Shown here: positions 36,057-45,084 of the stretch, piece by piece
Numbering within the stretch: position 1 is the stretch's first letter
How the letters are laid out: every line of letters begins with the position of its first letter
Assembly: GCA_017558505.1 (NCBI GenBank)
Contig: JAFYUM010000039.1
Span: forward strand, 1-64,000
Reading direction: 5' to 3'
DNA length: 64,000 nt
From: Ruminococcus sp.
GTDB lineage: Bacteria > Bacillota > Clostridia > Oscillospirales > Ruminococcaceae
Notes under the pieces: generated by a model
Databases searched by the model: none
What the model saw: only the letters and a program-made list of their open reading frames with translations
What the model was told of the DNA's origin: nothing
Translations under genes and position numbers: made by a program

Positions 36057-36079
36057 ATTAGGTTATCGGGAGGATTATT

Positions 36080-36433
36080 ATGCTGTATACCACAGTAATG
36101 AAAGAAAATAAGGATTTTCTGTGTCTGTATAAAAAAGGCAGGTATATAACTTCAAAATATTCTGTTATTTACGTAAAGCCTAATAATCGCCCATATAACC
36201 GGTTTGGTATAACTGCCGGGAAAAAAATCGGAAATGCTGTTGCCCGTAACCGTGCAAAAAGACTTATCCGGCTTGCATATCAGAAAGCTGAAATTAGTCT
36301 GCCTGTTGGTATTGATATAGTTATAGTTGCGAGAAGCGGTATTCTTGGTATAAAATCTGATGAGTACTGCGGATACTTCAATAAGTACGGTGTTCAGGAA
36401 ATTGAAAAGGCAGTAAAAAAATTCAGTAAGTAA
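36080..36433 (+). CDS. rnpA: Ribonuclease P protein component
   Basis: A 117-residue basic protein. KKGRYITSKYSVIYVKPNN and the RNR motif NAVARNRAKRLIRLAYQ are the RNase P RNA-binding signature. It assists RNase P RNA in processing the tRNA 5' ends. GGGAGGATTATT precedes ATG. yidD starts two bases after its stop. Confidence 0.95.
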   Translation: MLYTTVMKENKDFLCLYKKGRYITSKYSVIYVKPNNRPYNRFGITAGKKIGNAVARNRAKRLIRLAYQKAEISLPVGIDIVIVARSGILGIKSDEYCGYFNKYGVQEIEKAVKKFSK

Positions 36434-36435
36434 TT

Positions 36436-36756
36436 ATGAGATTCATTGCCATTGCATTTGTAAAATTTTACAGGAAGTGTATATCTCCCCTTTTTCCACC
36501 AGTTTGCAAGTATTATCCCACATGTAGCTGCTATGCTCTCAAAGCACTTGAAAAGTATGGATTCTTTCGCGGTACGGCTCTTGCAGTGTGGCGTATACTC
36601 CGTTGTAATCCATGGTCTATGGGGGGAATTGATCACGTTCCTGAAAAATTCACCTTCAAGGTGAAAAAAATTGATTATTTTCAGCTTCATAGTGAAGCTG
36701 CAATAACAGAAGAAAAGATAGGTACAGAGGAAAAATCCTCGGATTTACCTGTATAG
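36436..36756 (+). CDS. yidD: Membrane protein insertion efficiency factor YidD
   Basis: A 106-residue protein. YRKCISPLFPPVCKYYPTCS and the ALKALEKYGFFRGTALAVWR motif with CNPWSMGGIDHVP are the complete YidD family pattern. It is a small membrane-associated helper of YidC. The C-terminal 35 residues form a non-conserved tail. The gene lies between rnpA and yidC as usual. Confidence 0.95.
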   Translation: MRFIAIAFVKFYRKCISPLFPPVCKYYPTCSCYALKALEKYGFFRGTALAVWRILRCNPWSMGGIDHVPEKFTFKVKKIDYFQLHSEAAITEEKIGTEEKSSDLPV

Positions 36757-36767
36757 GAGAATTGAAA

Positions 36768-37928
36768 TTGAATTTTATCTATGAATTAATCGGTGTTCCT
36801 CTGGGATACCTTATGAGCCTTATTTACAACATAGTTCCAAACTATGCAATTGCAATTATTTTATTCACATTGGTAACTAAGCTGCTGCTTTTCCCTTTCA
36901 ACTACAAGACGCAGAAGGGTGCGGCAAGAATGCAGCTTTTGCAGCCGAAGCTCAATAAGCTTCAGAAAAGCTTTGCAAATAATCCCACACGCTTACAGGA
37001 AGAACAGCAGAAGCTTTATCAGGAGGAGGGCGTAAACCCTATGGGTTCCTGTCTGCCTGCATTTATTCAGATGTTCCTGCTCTTTGGTGTTATTGATGTT
37101 GTTTACAAGCCTATAAAGCATATTCTCCGCCTTTCAAAAGATGTTAGAATGGCGGCGGTTGAAAAGGCTTCAGAGCTTGCAATTCAGTTTAAAGATGTAA
37201 ACGGCGGTAAGGAAATTGCTTCAAATAATCTCCGTCACGAGCTTCTTACAATGGAATCTTTTGATAAACACCCTGAGGAATTCAAGAATATCGGTGAAAA
37301 CTTTTCACAGCTTCTTACGGAATTTACCGAAAACTTTACTATTTTCGGAGCAAACCTCGGTAAAACTCCTTCACTTCACCCTGAGGTATGGGATAAAGAG
37401 GCAATTATCCTTTGCGCAATTCCTTTCCTTGCAGGTCTTTCACAGCTTCTTGTAAGTTTGTATTCACTCCAGCATCAGAAAAAAACAAATCCAAATGCAC
37501 AGGCAGGTGGAGGATGTATGACTGCTATGATGCTTCTCACTCCCCTTATGTCTATATGGTTTGCTTTTGAGCTTCCCGCAGGTATTGGATTTTATTGGAT
37601 ATGGTCATCACTTTTCTCATTCCTTGTAACATTCGGATTGAATCTCTATTTCACACATGACAGAATTGTTGCAATAAATGAAAAGGAAAAAGAAAAAGCA
37701 CGTATCTACGCTGAAAAGCATCCGGAAAAGAAAACATTTATGCAGAGAATGTTAGAGCAGCAGGCGGCTCTTGATAATCAGAATGGCGGAAACGTCAGCG
37801 AATCAGGCGAAAAACTTTCACGTTCTGAACAGAATAAAGCAAATCGTGATGCCATTAAAGAGGCAAGACGCAGAATGGCTGAAAAATATGGCGATGTATA
37901 CGATGATTCAAACGCCGATGAAGATTAA
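36768..37928 (+). CDS. yidC: YidC/Oxa1 membrane protein insertase
   Basis: A protein of about 386 residues, Gram-positive type without the large periplasmic domain. Five membrane segments are visible. The first segments (YAIAIILFTLVTKLLLFPF), the core (NPMGSCLPAFIQMFLLFGVI) and the late FYWIWSSLFSFLVTFGLNLY segment are conserved; the hydrophilic groove Arg may be in the LLRLSKD region. An insert of about 90 residues in the extracellular loop and a charged Lys/Glu-rich tail are present. There is no signal-type lipobox. The start is TTG 36768, seven bases after TAGGAGA; the TTG at 36762 is too close. Confidence 0.93.
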   Translation: MNFIYELIGVPLGYLMSLIYNIVPNYAIAIILFTLVTKLLLFPFNYKTQKGAARMQLLQPKLNKLQKSFANNPTRLQEEQQKLYQEEGVNPMGSCLPAFIQMFLLFGVIDVVYKPIKHILRLSKDVRMAAVEKASELAIQFKDVNGGKEIASNNLRHELLTMESFDKHPEEFKNIGENFSQLLTEFTENFTIFGANLGKTPSLHPEVWDKEAIILCAIPFLAGLSQLLVSLYSLQHQKKTNPNAQAGGGCMTAMMLLTPLMSIWFAFELPAGIGFYWIWSSLFSFLVTFGLNLYFTHDRIVAINEKEKEKARIYAEKHPEKKTFMQRMLEQQAALDNQNGGNVSESGEKLSRSEQNKANRDAIKEARRRMAEKYGDVYDDSNADED

Positions 37929-37945
37929 ATTAAGGAGGTATTAAA

Positions 37946-39007
37946 ATGACAGAACTGTTTACTGCGAAAACCGTTGAAGAAGCAAAGAATATGGCGGTTA
38001 AGAAGTTCGGTATAGACGAAAGCGAAATTAGTTTTGAAGTTATCAGCGAAGGTAAAAAAGGATTTTTAGGTCTTGGTGCTGTTGATGCACAGGTTAAAGC
38101 TACATTCAACGAGGTAGTTGAGGAAATTACTACAGCTGCTCCAGTTGAGGAAGCTGTAGAAATTCCTGCACCTGTAGAAGTTCCGGAGGCTGTTATTCTT
38201 CCTGAAGTTGTGGAGGAAGTAAAGCCGGTTGAAGTTCCCGAAGAAATTGTTGAGAGTGCTCCTGTTATTGAGGAGAAAGAAGCTGCAACTGAAACAAAAG
38301 TAGATGATATGGAGTTCTCACTTGATGATTTCACCTTAATTGAGGATGAATCTCTTATGAACCCAAAGGTAAAGATTGCAAGAGATTACATTATAAGCAT
38401 ATTCAATGCTATGGGTATTGAGGCAAATTACATTATTTATCAGAATGAGACTGGCGCTGTAATTGATATCGAAAGTGATAATAACGGAACAATTATCGGC
38501 AGACGTGGTGAAACACTTGATTCTATTCAGTATCTCTGTTCAATTATTGCAAATAAGGGAGATAAGGATTACTTCCGTATTACAATTGACTGTCTTGGAT
38601 ACAGAAATAAGAGAAAGGAAACACTTGAGCAGCTTGCAGCAAAGGTTGCAAAGTCTGTTATCAGAACAGGACGATCACAGCAGCTTGAGCCTATGAATCC
38701 TTATGAAAGACGAGTTATTCACTCGGCAGTATCAAATATTGAGGGAGTGGCTTCACGTTCAGTTGGTGAGGAGCCTTACAGAAAGATTATTATTTCTTCT
38801 ACAAATCCCAGAAATAACCGTAATAACAGCAGAGGCAGAGGTCCCCGCCGTGACGACAGACGTGGCAGAAATGGTGGACGTGACCGTCGTCGTGAGAATT
38901 TTGAGGCAAAGGCAATCGACCTTTCAACATCATTTGAAAAGGATTATAAAAAGCCAAAGCCTGAAGATTCAATGGAAGGCGGACTTTACGGAAAAATTGA
39001 ATTTTAA
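37946..39007 (+). CDS. jag: RNA-binding protein Jag/KhpB with RG-rich tail
   Basis: A 353-residue protein. The Jag N-terminal domain (TAKTVEEAKNMAVKKFGIDE, ending GKKGFLGLGA) is followed by a long Val/Pro/Glu-rich linker (about 60-125). A KH domain then holds the GRRGETLDSIQYL motif. An R3H domain follows (about 215-290), with NPYERRVIHSAVS. The tail (about 290-325) is rich in Arg, Gly and Asn (RGRGPRRDDRRGRNGGRDRR), like an RGG box. KhpB with KhpA binds RNA and affects cell elongation. The gene follows yidC by 17 bases. Confidence 0.93.
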   Translation: MTELFTAKTVEEAKNMAVKKFGIDESEISFEVISEGKKGFLGLGAVDAQVKATFNEVVEEITTAAPVEEAVEIPAPVEVPEAVILPEVVEEVKPVEVPEEIVESAPVIEEKEAATETKVDDMEFSLDDFTLIEDESLMNPKVKIARDYIISIFNAMGIEANYIIYQNETGAVIDIESDNNGTIIGRRGETLDSIQYLCSIIANKGDKDYFRITIDCLGYRNKRKETLEQLAAKVAKSVIRTGRSQQLEPMNPYERRVIHSAVSNIEGVASRSVGEEPYRKIIISSTNPRNNRNNSRGRGPRRDDRRGRNGGRDRRRENFEAKAIDLSTSFEKDYKKPKPEDSMEGGLYGKIEF

Positions 39008-39016
39008 TTTAGAGAA

Positions 39017-39049
39017 GGGCTGTTGCAGATTGAATTGTAACAGCCCTTT
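39017..39049 (+). terminator. Weak hairpin after jag
   Basis: GGGCTGTT and AACAGCCC form an 8-bp stem with a 14-base loop and a short T-run before the mnmE ribosome site. Confidence 0.5.
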
Positions 39050-39062
39050 ATAGGAGAATATT

Positions 39063-40424
39063 ATGGCTACTATTGCTGCTGTTTCAACTCCTAATGCAGT
39101 AGGTGGAATTGCTGTTATACGCATTTCAGGAGATGAAGCGATAGCCGTTGCAGAAAGAATTTTCACTCCATTCGGCGGAAAAAAAGTTTCAGAAATGGAG
39201 GGATATACCTGTGCTTATGGAATTGCCCATGAAGATGGTCAGAGGATTGATGATTGTATTCTGACAGTTTTCAGGGCTCCACATAGTTACACAGGTGAAG
39301 ATACAGCAGAGCTTTCCTGTCACGGCGGATTATATATTTCAAAGAAAATACTGCGTGCTGCCTTGAAAAACGGAGCGATTACAGCAGAAGCAGGAGAGTT
39401 TACAAAACGTGCGTTTCTCAATGGAAAGATTGACCTTACACAGGCAGAGGCGGTTATGGATGTTATAGCCGCAAAGAATGAACTTGAGTTGAAAATGGCT
39501 GGAAATCTCCGTGAGGGAGCAGTATTTAAGGCTGCTGGGAGATGCTCTGCCCGATTGATGAAGTTGCTTGCAGGGCTTGCAGTGTGGACTGATTACCCTG
39601 ACGAGGATATTCCAGAAGTTGACGAGGAGTCACTTTTGTCGGAGCTTGAAATTGTGAAAGAAGAACTTTCTGCGCTTATTGTTAATTATGACAGAGGAAG
39701 AATTGTCCGTGAGGGAGTATCAACTGCGATTGTTGGCAGACCTAATGTTGGAAAATCAACACTTTTTAATTGCCTAAGTGGATGTGAGAGAAGTATAGTA
39801 ACAAATATCGCTGGTACAACGCGTGACGTTGTAGAGGAGTCTGTAAGGCTCGGTGATATTACATTGCGTCTTTCTGATACAGCAGGAATACGTGAAACTG
39901 ATGATGTTATCGAAGGTATTGGTGTTGATATTGCATGGAAGACTGTTGATTCATCAGAACTTATTCTTGCTGTTTTTGATGGTAGTTGTCCATTGTCGGC
40001 GGACGATTTCGAGTTGATTAATAAAATTAATAATAAAAAATGTGTTGCTGTAGTAAACAAATCGGATGAAAAAAAAGAGCTTGAGAATTGTCAACTTGAA
40101 AAATATTTTCAACATATAGTATATATTTCTGCAAAAGAAAATCAAGGTATTACTGAATTAGAGGAAGCTGTCAAGACATTGTTTGTAATAAATTCAGATA
40201 GTTTTGCAGCTGTAACAGCTGCAAATGAAAGACAGAAAATGTGTATCGAGAATACACTGGCTTCTGTTTTGGCTGCAATTAATGCTATTAATTATGGAGA
40301 AATGCTTGATGCAGTTAATGTTTTACTTGATGAAGCTGAACAGTTTTTGCTTGAGCTTACTGGTGAGAGAATTACTAATGCTGTTGTAGATGAAGTGTTC
40401 TCACGATTTTGTGTAGGAAAATAA
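39063..40424 (+). CDS. mnmE: tRNA modification GTPase MnmE
   Basis: A 453-residue protein. An N-terminal folate-binding domain (DTIAAVSTP-like start TIAAVSTPNAVGGIAVIRIS) is followed by a helical domain with an inserted G domain: GRPNVGKSTLFN, GTTRDV, DTAGIRE and NKSD. The C-terminal CIGK-type motif reads FCVGK, with the catalytic Cys. With MnmG it makes the cmnm5 modification on wobble uridine. It is followed by a parS site and mnmG. Confidence 0.97.
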   Translation: MATIAAVSTPNAVGGIAVIRISGDEAIAVAERIFTPFGGKKVSEMEGYTCAYGIAHEDGQRIDDCILTVFRAPHSYTGEDTAELSCHGGLYISKKILRAALKNGAITAEAGEFTKRAFLNGKIDLTQAEAVMDVIAAKNELELKMAGNLREGAVFKAAGRCSARLMKLLAGLAVWTDYPDEDIPEVDEESLLSELEIVKEELSALIVNYDRGRIVREGVSTAIVGRPNVGKSTLFNCLSGCERSIVTNIAGTTRDVVEESVRLGDITLRLSDTAGIRETDDVIEGIGVDIAWKTVDSSELILAVFDGSCPLSADDFELINKINNKKCVAVVNKSDEKKELENCQLEKYFQHIVYISAKENQGITELEEAVKTLFVINSDSFAAVTAANERQKMCIENTLASVLAAINAINYGEMLDAVNVLLDEAEQFLLELTGERITNAVVDEVFSRFCVGK

Positions 40425-40427
40425 AAG

Positions 40428-40443
40428 TGTTCCACGTGGAACA
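40428..40443. promoter_or_regulatory. parS site between mnmE and mnmG
   Basis: TGTTCCACGTGGAACA is a perfect 16-bp palindrome that matches the parS consensus bound by ParB. It begins three bases after the mnmE stop. Confidence 0.9.
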
Positions 40444-40461
40444 TTTTAAAGAGGTAGTTTT

Positions 40462-42336
40462 ATGTCATATAAAATGGGTGAATTCGATGTTATTGTAGTT
40501 GGTGGAGGACATGCAGGTGTAGAAGCAGCACTTGCTTCGTCACGTCTTGGTATTAAAACTGCAATGTTTACTATTTCTCTTGACCAGATTGCAAATATGC
40601 CATGTAATCCATCAATTGGCGGTACAGCAAAAGGACATCTTGTAAGAGAAATAGATGCTCTGGGCGGCGAAATGGGTAAGGCTGCGGATAAATGTTTTAT
40701 TCAGAGCCGTATGCTTAATAGAGGAAAAGGACCAGCAGTTCATAGTCTTCGTGTTCAGGCTGACAGAGTTGAGTATCATAAGTATATGAAACAGGTTTGT
40801 GAATCACAGGAAAACCTGTTTGTAAAGCAAGGTGAAGTGTCAAAGATTATTACCGAAAATGGTAAAATCAGCGGTGTTATTACTTCTCTTGGTGCTGAAT
40901 ATTCCGCTAAATGTGTTATTATTGCGACTGGTACTTATTTGAAGGGCAAAATTCACATTGGTGAAAGTTCATTTGAAAGTGGTCCCGATTCTGCTTTACC
41001 AAGTATTGGATTATCACAAAGTTTAATTGATAATGGTATTGAGCTGCGCAGATTTAAGACAGGTACGCCATGCCGCGTTCATAAAAGAAGTATTGATTTT
41101 TCAGTTATGGAAAGACAAGACGGTGATGAAGAAATTGTTCCTCTTTCATTCGAAACGCCAGTTGATGAACTTGAAAATAAGGTTAGCTGTTATGTTACTT
41201 ATACAAATAGTAATACCCATGAAGTGATAATGTCAAACCTTCACAGATCACCTTTATATGGCGGAAGAATAGAAGGTGTTGGCCCACGTTATTGTCCGTC
41301 AATCGAGGACAAAGTTGTGAGATTTTCAGATAAACCTCGTCATCAACTATTTGTTGAACCTATGGGATTAACAACAGATGAGTATTATTTACAGGGAATG
41401 TCATCATCACTTCCGGAAGATGTGCAGCTTGCATTTCTTAAAACAATAAAGGGCTTGGAAAATGTAGAAATTATGCGTCCTGCATATGCTATTGAATATG
41501 ATTGCTGTGATCCTTTACAACTATTGCCTTCATTGGAGTTTAAGCAGCTTTCAGGATTATATGGCGCTGGTCAATTTAATGGAAGTTCAGGTTATGAGGA
41601 GGCAGCAGCGCAAGGTCTTGTTGCAGGAATTAATGCCGCAATGTCAATACTCGGTAAAGAGCCTTTGATTTTGGAACGATCCGGATCATATATCGGTACG
41701 TTGATTGATGATCTTGTAACAAAAGGATGTTCTGATCCATATAGAATGATGACATCACGAAGTGAATACAGGTTGATTTTACGACAGGATAACGCTGATC
41801 AACGATTAATTCCTATAGGATATAAGATAGGACTTGTATCTAAAGATCGTCTTGATAAATTAAATGAGAAGATTCGTCTTACAGAAGCGGAAATTAAACG
41901 TGTTTCAAGTGAAAGCATCAAGGTATCTGATGAATTGAACAAACTTTTAGAGGAGAAAGGTACAGCTCCGCTTAAAAACGGATGCAGAATTGTTGAGTTA
42001 ATTCGTCGTCCTCAGCTTAAATATAACGATATTGCTGTTTTTGATGATAATCGCCCTGAGTTACCACATGATGTGTGTGAGCAGGTTGAACTACAGATTA
42101 AATATAAGGGATACATTGAAAAACAGCTTTCACAAATTGAACAAGTTGAAAAACTTGAAAGAAAACTACTTCCGAAAAACACGGATTATAGCAAAATACA
42201 TGGTCTTCGTCTGGAAGCGGCAGAAAAATTGAATAAAATTCAGCCTTTATCTATTGGTCAGGCATCAAGAATTTCAGGTGTTTCTCCTGCTGATGTATCA
42301 ATGCTTGCTGTATGGCTGAAAAAGGAACAGGGGTGA
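40462..42336 (+). CDS. mnmG: tRNA modification enzyme MnmG (GidA)
   Basis: A 624-residue FAD protein. The dinucleotide-binding motif [19 protein letters not shown] lies near the N-terminus. Family motifs [20 protein letters not shown] and [17 protein letters not shown] are complete. It works with MnmE on wobble uridines of tRNA. The ribosome site is AAAGAGGTAG. Its gene and the mnmE gene flank a parS site, and rsmG follows by four bases. Confidence 0.97.
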   Translation: MSYKMGEFDVIVVGGGHAGVEAALASSRLGIKTAMFTISLDQIANMPCNPSIGGTAKGHLVREIDALGGEMGKAADKCFIQSRMLNRGKGPAVHSLRVQADRVEYHKYMKQVCESQENLFVKQGEVSKIITENGKISGVITSLGAEYSAKCVIIATGTYLKGKIHIGESSFESGPDSALPSIGLSQSLIDNGIELRRFKTGTPCRVHKRSIDFSVMERQDGDEEIVPLSFETPVDELENKVSCYVTYTNSNTHEVIMSNLHRSPLYGGRIEGVGPRYCPSIEDKVVRFSDKPRHQLFVEPMGLTTDEYYLQGMSSSLPEDVQLAFLKTIKGLENVEIMRPAYAIEYDCCDPLQLLPSLEFKQLSGLYGAGQFNGSSGYEEAAAQGLVAGINAAMSILGKEPLILERSGSYIGTLIDDLVTKGCSDPYRMMTSRSEYRLILRQDNADQRLIPIGYKIGLVSKDRLDKLNEKIRLTEAEIKRVSSESIKVSDELNKLLEEKGTAPLKNGCRIVELIRRPQLKYNDIAVFDDNRPELPHDVCEQVELQIKYKGYIEKQLSQIEQVEKLERKLLPKNTDYSKIHGLRLEAAEKLNKIQPLSIGQASRISGVSPADVSMLAVWLKKEQG

Positions 42337-42340
42337 ATAT

Positions 42341-43045
42341 ATGCTTCCTAATTTTGAATTATGTTGCTCTGAATTTGAAAAATACGGACTTGAATTGACA
42401 CAGGAGAAATATGAAAAATTCGATAAGTATGCTGAATTCCTTGTAGAATATAATAAAAATGTAAATCTTACTGCTATTACTGATTCTGAAGAAATACTTA
42501 TTAAGCATTTTATTGATAGTACATTGATATTGAAATATATTGATATTCCTGAAAATTCGTCAATTATTGATGTGGGAACCGGTGCTGGATTTCCTTCTGT
42601 TCCATTGAAAATCATGAGGCCTGATATAAAACTAACGCTTCTTGATAGTCTTGCAAAGAGAATTACTTTTTTGCAAAAACTTTGTGAAATTATTGAAATT
42701 GATGCTGAATGTATTCATGGTCGAGCTGAAGATATTGCGAAAATGCCTGAATACAGAGAAAAGTTTTATTTTGCTTGTGCAAGGGCTGTTGCAAATCTTT
42801 CTGTTTTGTCAGAATATTGTATGCCTTTTGTACAAGTAGGTGGCACTTTTATTTCAATGAAAGGTCCTAATGAAAATCCAAATGAGTCTATTAATGCTAT
42901 TACTTTATTGGGTGGAGAAATAAATAAAATTCATAGCTATTCTCTCGAATCTGATTCACGCAATATAATAAAAATAAGAAAAATATCGCAGACTCCGACA
43001 AGATATCCGAGAAACAGCAGTCAGATTAAGAAAAAAAGCTTGTAA
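42341..43045 (+). CDS. rsmG: 16S rRNA (guanine-527-N7) methyltransferase RsmG
   Basis: A 234-residue SAM-dependent methyltransferase. DVGTGAGFPSVPLKIMRPD is the SAM-binding motif, followed by LLDSLAKRITFLQKL and the CARAVANLSVLSEYC motif. The C-terminus has the RYPR end typical of the family. It methylates G527 of 16S rRNA; loss gives low-level streptomycin resistance. It begins four bases after mnmG and is followed by a terminator. Confidence 0.96.
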   Translation: MLPNFELCCSEFEKYGLELTQEKYEKFDKYAEFLVEYNKNVNLTAITDSEEILIKHFIDSTLILKYIDIPENSSIIDVGTGAGFPSVPLKIMRPDIKLTLLDSLAKRITFLQKLCEIIEIDAECIHGRAEDIAKMPEYREKFYFACARAVANLSVLSEYCMPFVQVGGTFISMKGPNENPNESINAITLLGGEINKIHSYSLESDSRNIIKIRKISQTPTRYPRNSSQIKKKSL

Positions 43046-43063
43046 TCGTAATGAAATATAATG

Positions 43064-43102
43064 AAAAATCCGCTGAAATGACGAATTTTAGCGGATTTTT
43101 TT
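43064..43102 (+). terminator. Terminator of the mnmE-mnmG-rsmG run
   Basis: AAATCCGCT and AGCGGATTT pair and are followed by a long T-run. Confidence 0.85.
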
Positions 43103-43182
43103 TATAGAATTTATTTCCTGAATGTGATAAAATTATATTACACCAGATGTGGTGAAAATAAAGAATTGTGAGGACAACAAAA

Positions 43183-43998
43183 ATGGCAGGTATAATTAAT
43201 TTAACGAGGGAAAAAACGAATTATATGATTGGCGAGGTGGAAATAAGTAAAATTGATATAATTCCTTATCAGCAGAGTAAGGATATTAAAGAATCAGAAC
43301 TTATTCAGTTATCTGAGTCAATTGCTGAAAATGGTGTTTTAAAGCCTGTTTCTTTACGTAGATGTGGTGACAGGTACGAATTAATCACTGGAAAGAAACG
43401 CTTAAAGGCAGCGATGATGTGTGAATTACTTACCGTTCCATGTGTAATATACGAGATGAGTGAACGCGATGCAGCAATATTTTCAATAGTTGAAGAGATA
43501 AAAAAACATGCTACATCATTTTTTGATGAGGCAGAAGCTATTGAAAAATTGATATCCTGCTATGGCTTGACACAAGAAGAAGCTGCAGCAAAGCTTGGTA
43601 AGGCGCAAAGTACAGTTGCAAATAAGTTAAGAATACTTCGTTTAACCAAGGAAGAACGTCGAATTATTACAGAGTTCAATCTTACAGAGCGTCATGCAAG
43701 AGCTTTGTTAAAAATTGGAAGTGCTGAAGATCGAATATATATTCTTGATAAAATCTCGAAAAACAATCTGAATGTAGAAAAATCCGAGATACTAATTGAG
43801 AATTTTATTGGAAAACAAAAAGTTGAATTTAGCAATAAGAGAAAAGCTCACATTTTTCATAGTATTTCTTTATTTTCAAATACAGTTAACAAAGCTATAC
43901 AAGCAATGCAATCATCCGGTGTTAATGCAGAAACAAAGAAAATTCAGGCGGATGAGTACATTGAATACAGAGTGAGAATCCCAATGAAATCTGTTTAA
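43183..43998 (+). CDS. noc: Noc-like ParB-family nucleoid occlusion protein
   Basis: A 271-residue ParB/Spo0J-family protein. The ParB CTP-binding domain has the GVLKPVSLRRCGDRYELITG pattern and the HTH region has YGLTQEEAAAKLGKAQSTVA, then NKLRILRL. The position between rsmG and parA, with a separate parB further on, matches Noc of Bacillus. Noc binds its own sites and blocks division over the nucleoid; a membrane-binding N-terminal helix is not obvious here. ATG 43183 is chosen with GTGAGGA upstream. parS begins one base after its stop. Confidence 0.85.
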   Translation: MAGIINLTREKTNYMIGEVEISKIDIIPYQQSKDIKESELIQLSESIAENGVLKPVSLRRCGDRYELITGKKRLKAAMMCELLTVPCVIYEMSERDAAIFSIVEEIKKHATSFFDEAEAIEKLISCYGLTQEEAAAKLGKAQSTVANKLRILRLTKEERRIITEFNLTERHARALLKIGSAEDRIYILDKISKNNLNVEKSEILIENFIGKQKVEFSNKRKAHIFHSISLFSNTVNKAIQAMQSSGVNAETKKIQADEYIEYRVRIPMKSV

Positions 43999-44014
43999 TG
44001 TTTCACGTGGAACA
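43999..44014. promoter_or_regulatory. parS site directly after noc
   Basis: TGTTTCACGTGGAACA matches the parS consensus with one asymmetric position. It begins on the base after the noc stop codon. Confidence 0.88.
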
Positions 44015-44075
44015 TTATGTCTGAAGGGTTTTGAGTATAATAATTTGTTTGTGTTTTTGATGAATTATATTCAGG

Positions 44076-44091
44076 TGTTCCACGTGAAACA
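44076..44091. promoter_or_regulatory. parS site upstream of parA
   Basis: TGTTCCACGTGAAACA, a parS consensus site in the noc-parA spacer. Confidence 0.88.
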
Positions 44092-44116
44092 CTTTAGTAA
44101 AAAAAGTCTTCATAAA

Positions 44117-44132
44117 TGTTCCACGTGAAACA
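44117..44132. promoter_or_regulatory. parS site upstream of parA
   Basis: TGTTCCACGTGAAACA, identical to the site at 44076, 25 bases further on. Confidence 0.88.
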
Positions 44133-44139
44133 TAAAAAG

Positions 44140-44155
44140 TGTTCCATGTGGAACA
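44140..44155. promoter_or_regulatory. parS site upstream of parA, ATG centre
   Basis: TGTTCCATGTGGAACA differs from the perfect palindrome by a central CG to TG change. It lies only seven bases after the previous site. Confidence 0.75.
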
Positions 44156-44182
44156 TTTTTTTGAAAATTAAAGCAATATGTA

Positions 44183-44211
44183 TTTACTTTTATGATGAGA
44201 TGTGATATAAT
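44183..44211 (+). promoter_or_regulatory. Promoter of parA-parB
   Basis: TTTACT (44183-44188), 17-base spacer, TATAAT (44206-44211), about 50 bases before parA. The parS sites end 28 bases upstream, so ParB spreading could affect it. Confidence 0.6.
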
Positions 44212-44260
44212 ATTAAATGTAAATCCAGTTTTGGAGGAAATAAAAAGAAAGGATGATAAT

Positions 44261-45079
44261 ATGGGCAAAATTATTGCCGTCGCTAACCAAAAAGGTGGCG
44301 TTGGTAAGTCAACCACTGTCGTAAATATTGCCGCATATCTTGGATCACGGGATTATAAGGTGCTTTGTGTGGATTTTGATCCGCAGGGCAATTCAACTAC
44401 AGGATTCGGTATCAAAAAAAGAACAGTAGAAATTTCATCTTACAATCTGCTTGTGGGAAAAAAGAGAGTAAGAGAAGCTGTAATTGAAACTGAATTTAAA
44501 AATGTATCGGTAATTCCGGCTACAGAGGCTCTTGCAGGTGCTGAAATGGAACTTGCTAACATGGAAAATCGTGTTAACAGATTAAAAATGCAGCTTCTGA
44601 CCGTGAAAAATGATTATGATTTTATTTTGATTGATTGTCCTCCGGCACTTGGTTCGTTGACGATTAATGCCCTTGTTGCTGCTGATTCGATTATTGTTCC
44701 TATGCTGGCAGAATTTTATGCCCTTGAAGGCCTTTCACAGCTTGTGAATACAATTAAAATTGTAAAAAGCAATTATAATCCGGCACTTGATATTGAGGGA
44801 ATTCTATTTACAATGTTTGACAGCCGCCTTAATGTGGCTAATGATGTTGTGGCTGAAGTTGAAAAATACTTTCCTAATAAGGTTTTTCAGACTAAAATAC
44901 CAAGAAATGTGCGTATTTCAGAAGCTCCAAGTCACGGTAAGCCAGTAATGTATTATGATAAGACGTCAAAGGGCACAGAATCATATATTCTTCTTGGTCT
45001 TGAGTTGCTTGGCGAACCACTTGAACTTCCACAGAAGAAAAAAAGAGGTATTTTTAATTTTAAAAAGGAAAGGCAGTGA
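44261..45079 (+). CDS. parA: Chromosome-partition ATPase ParA (Soj)
   Basis: A 272-residue ParA-family ATPase. The deviant Walker A motif QKGGVGKSTTVVNIAAYLG is preceded by the strand KIIAVAN. Walker A' VDFDPQGNSTTGFG and Walker B FILIDCPPALG follow. It binds DNA as an ATP dimer and works with ParB at parS to position origins and, in Bacillus, to regulate DnaA. ATG 44261 has AAAGGATG upstream; an earlier ATG would extend the protein past the normal start. Confidence 0.97.
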   Translation: MGKIIAVANQKGGVGKSTTVVNIAAYLGSRDYKVLCVDFDPQGNSTTGFGIKKRTVEISSYNLLVGKKRVREAVIETEFKNVSVIPATEALAGAEMELANMENRVNRLKMQLLTVKNDYDFILIDCPPALGSLTINALVAADSIIVPMLAEFYALEGLSQLVNTIKIVKSNYNPALDIEGILFTMFDSRLNVANDVVAEVEKYFPNKVFQTKIPRNVRISEAPSHGKPVMYYDKTSKGTESYILLGLELLGEPLELPQKKKRGIFNFKKERQ

Positions 45080-45084
45080 TTTTT

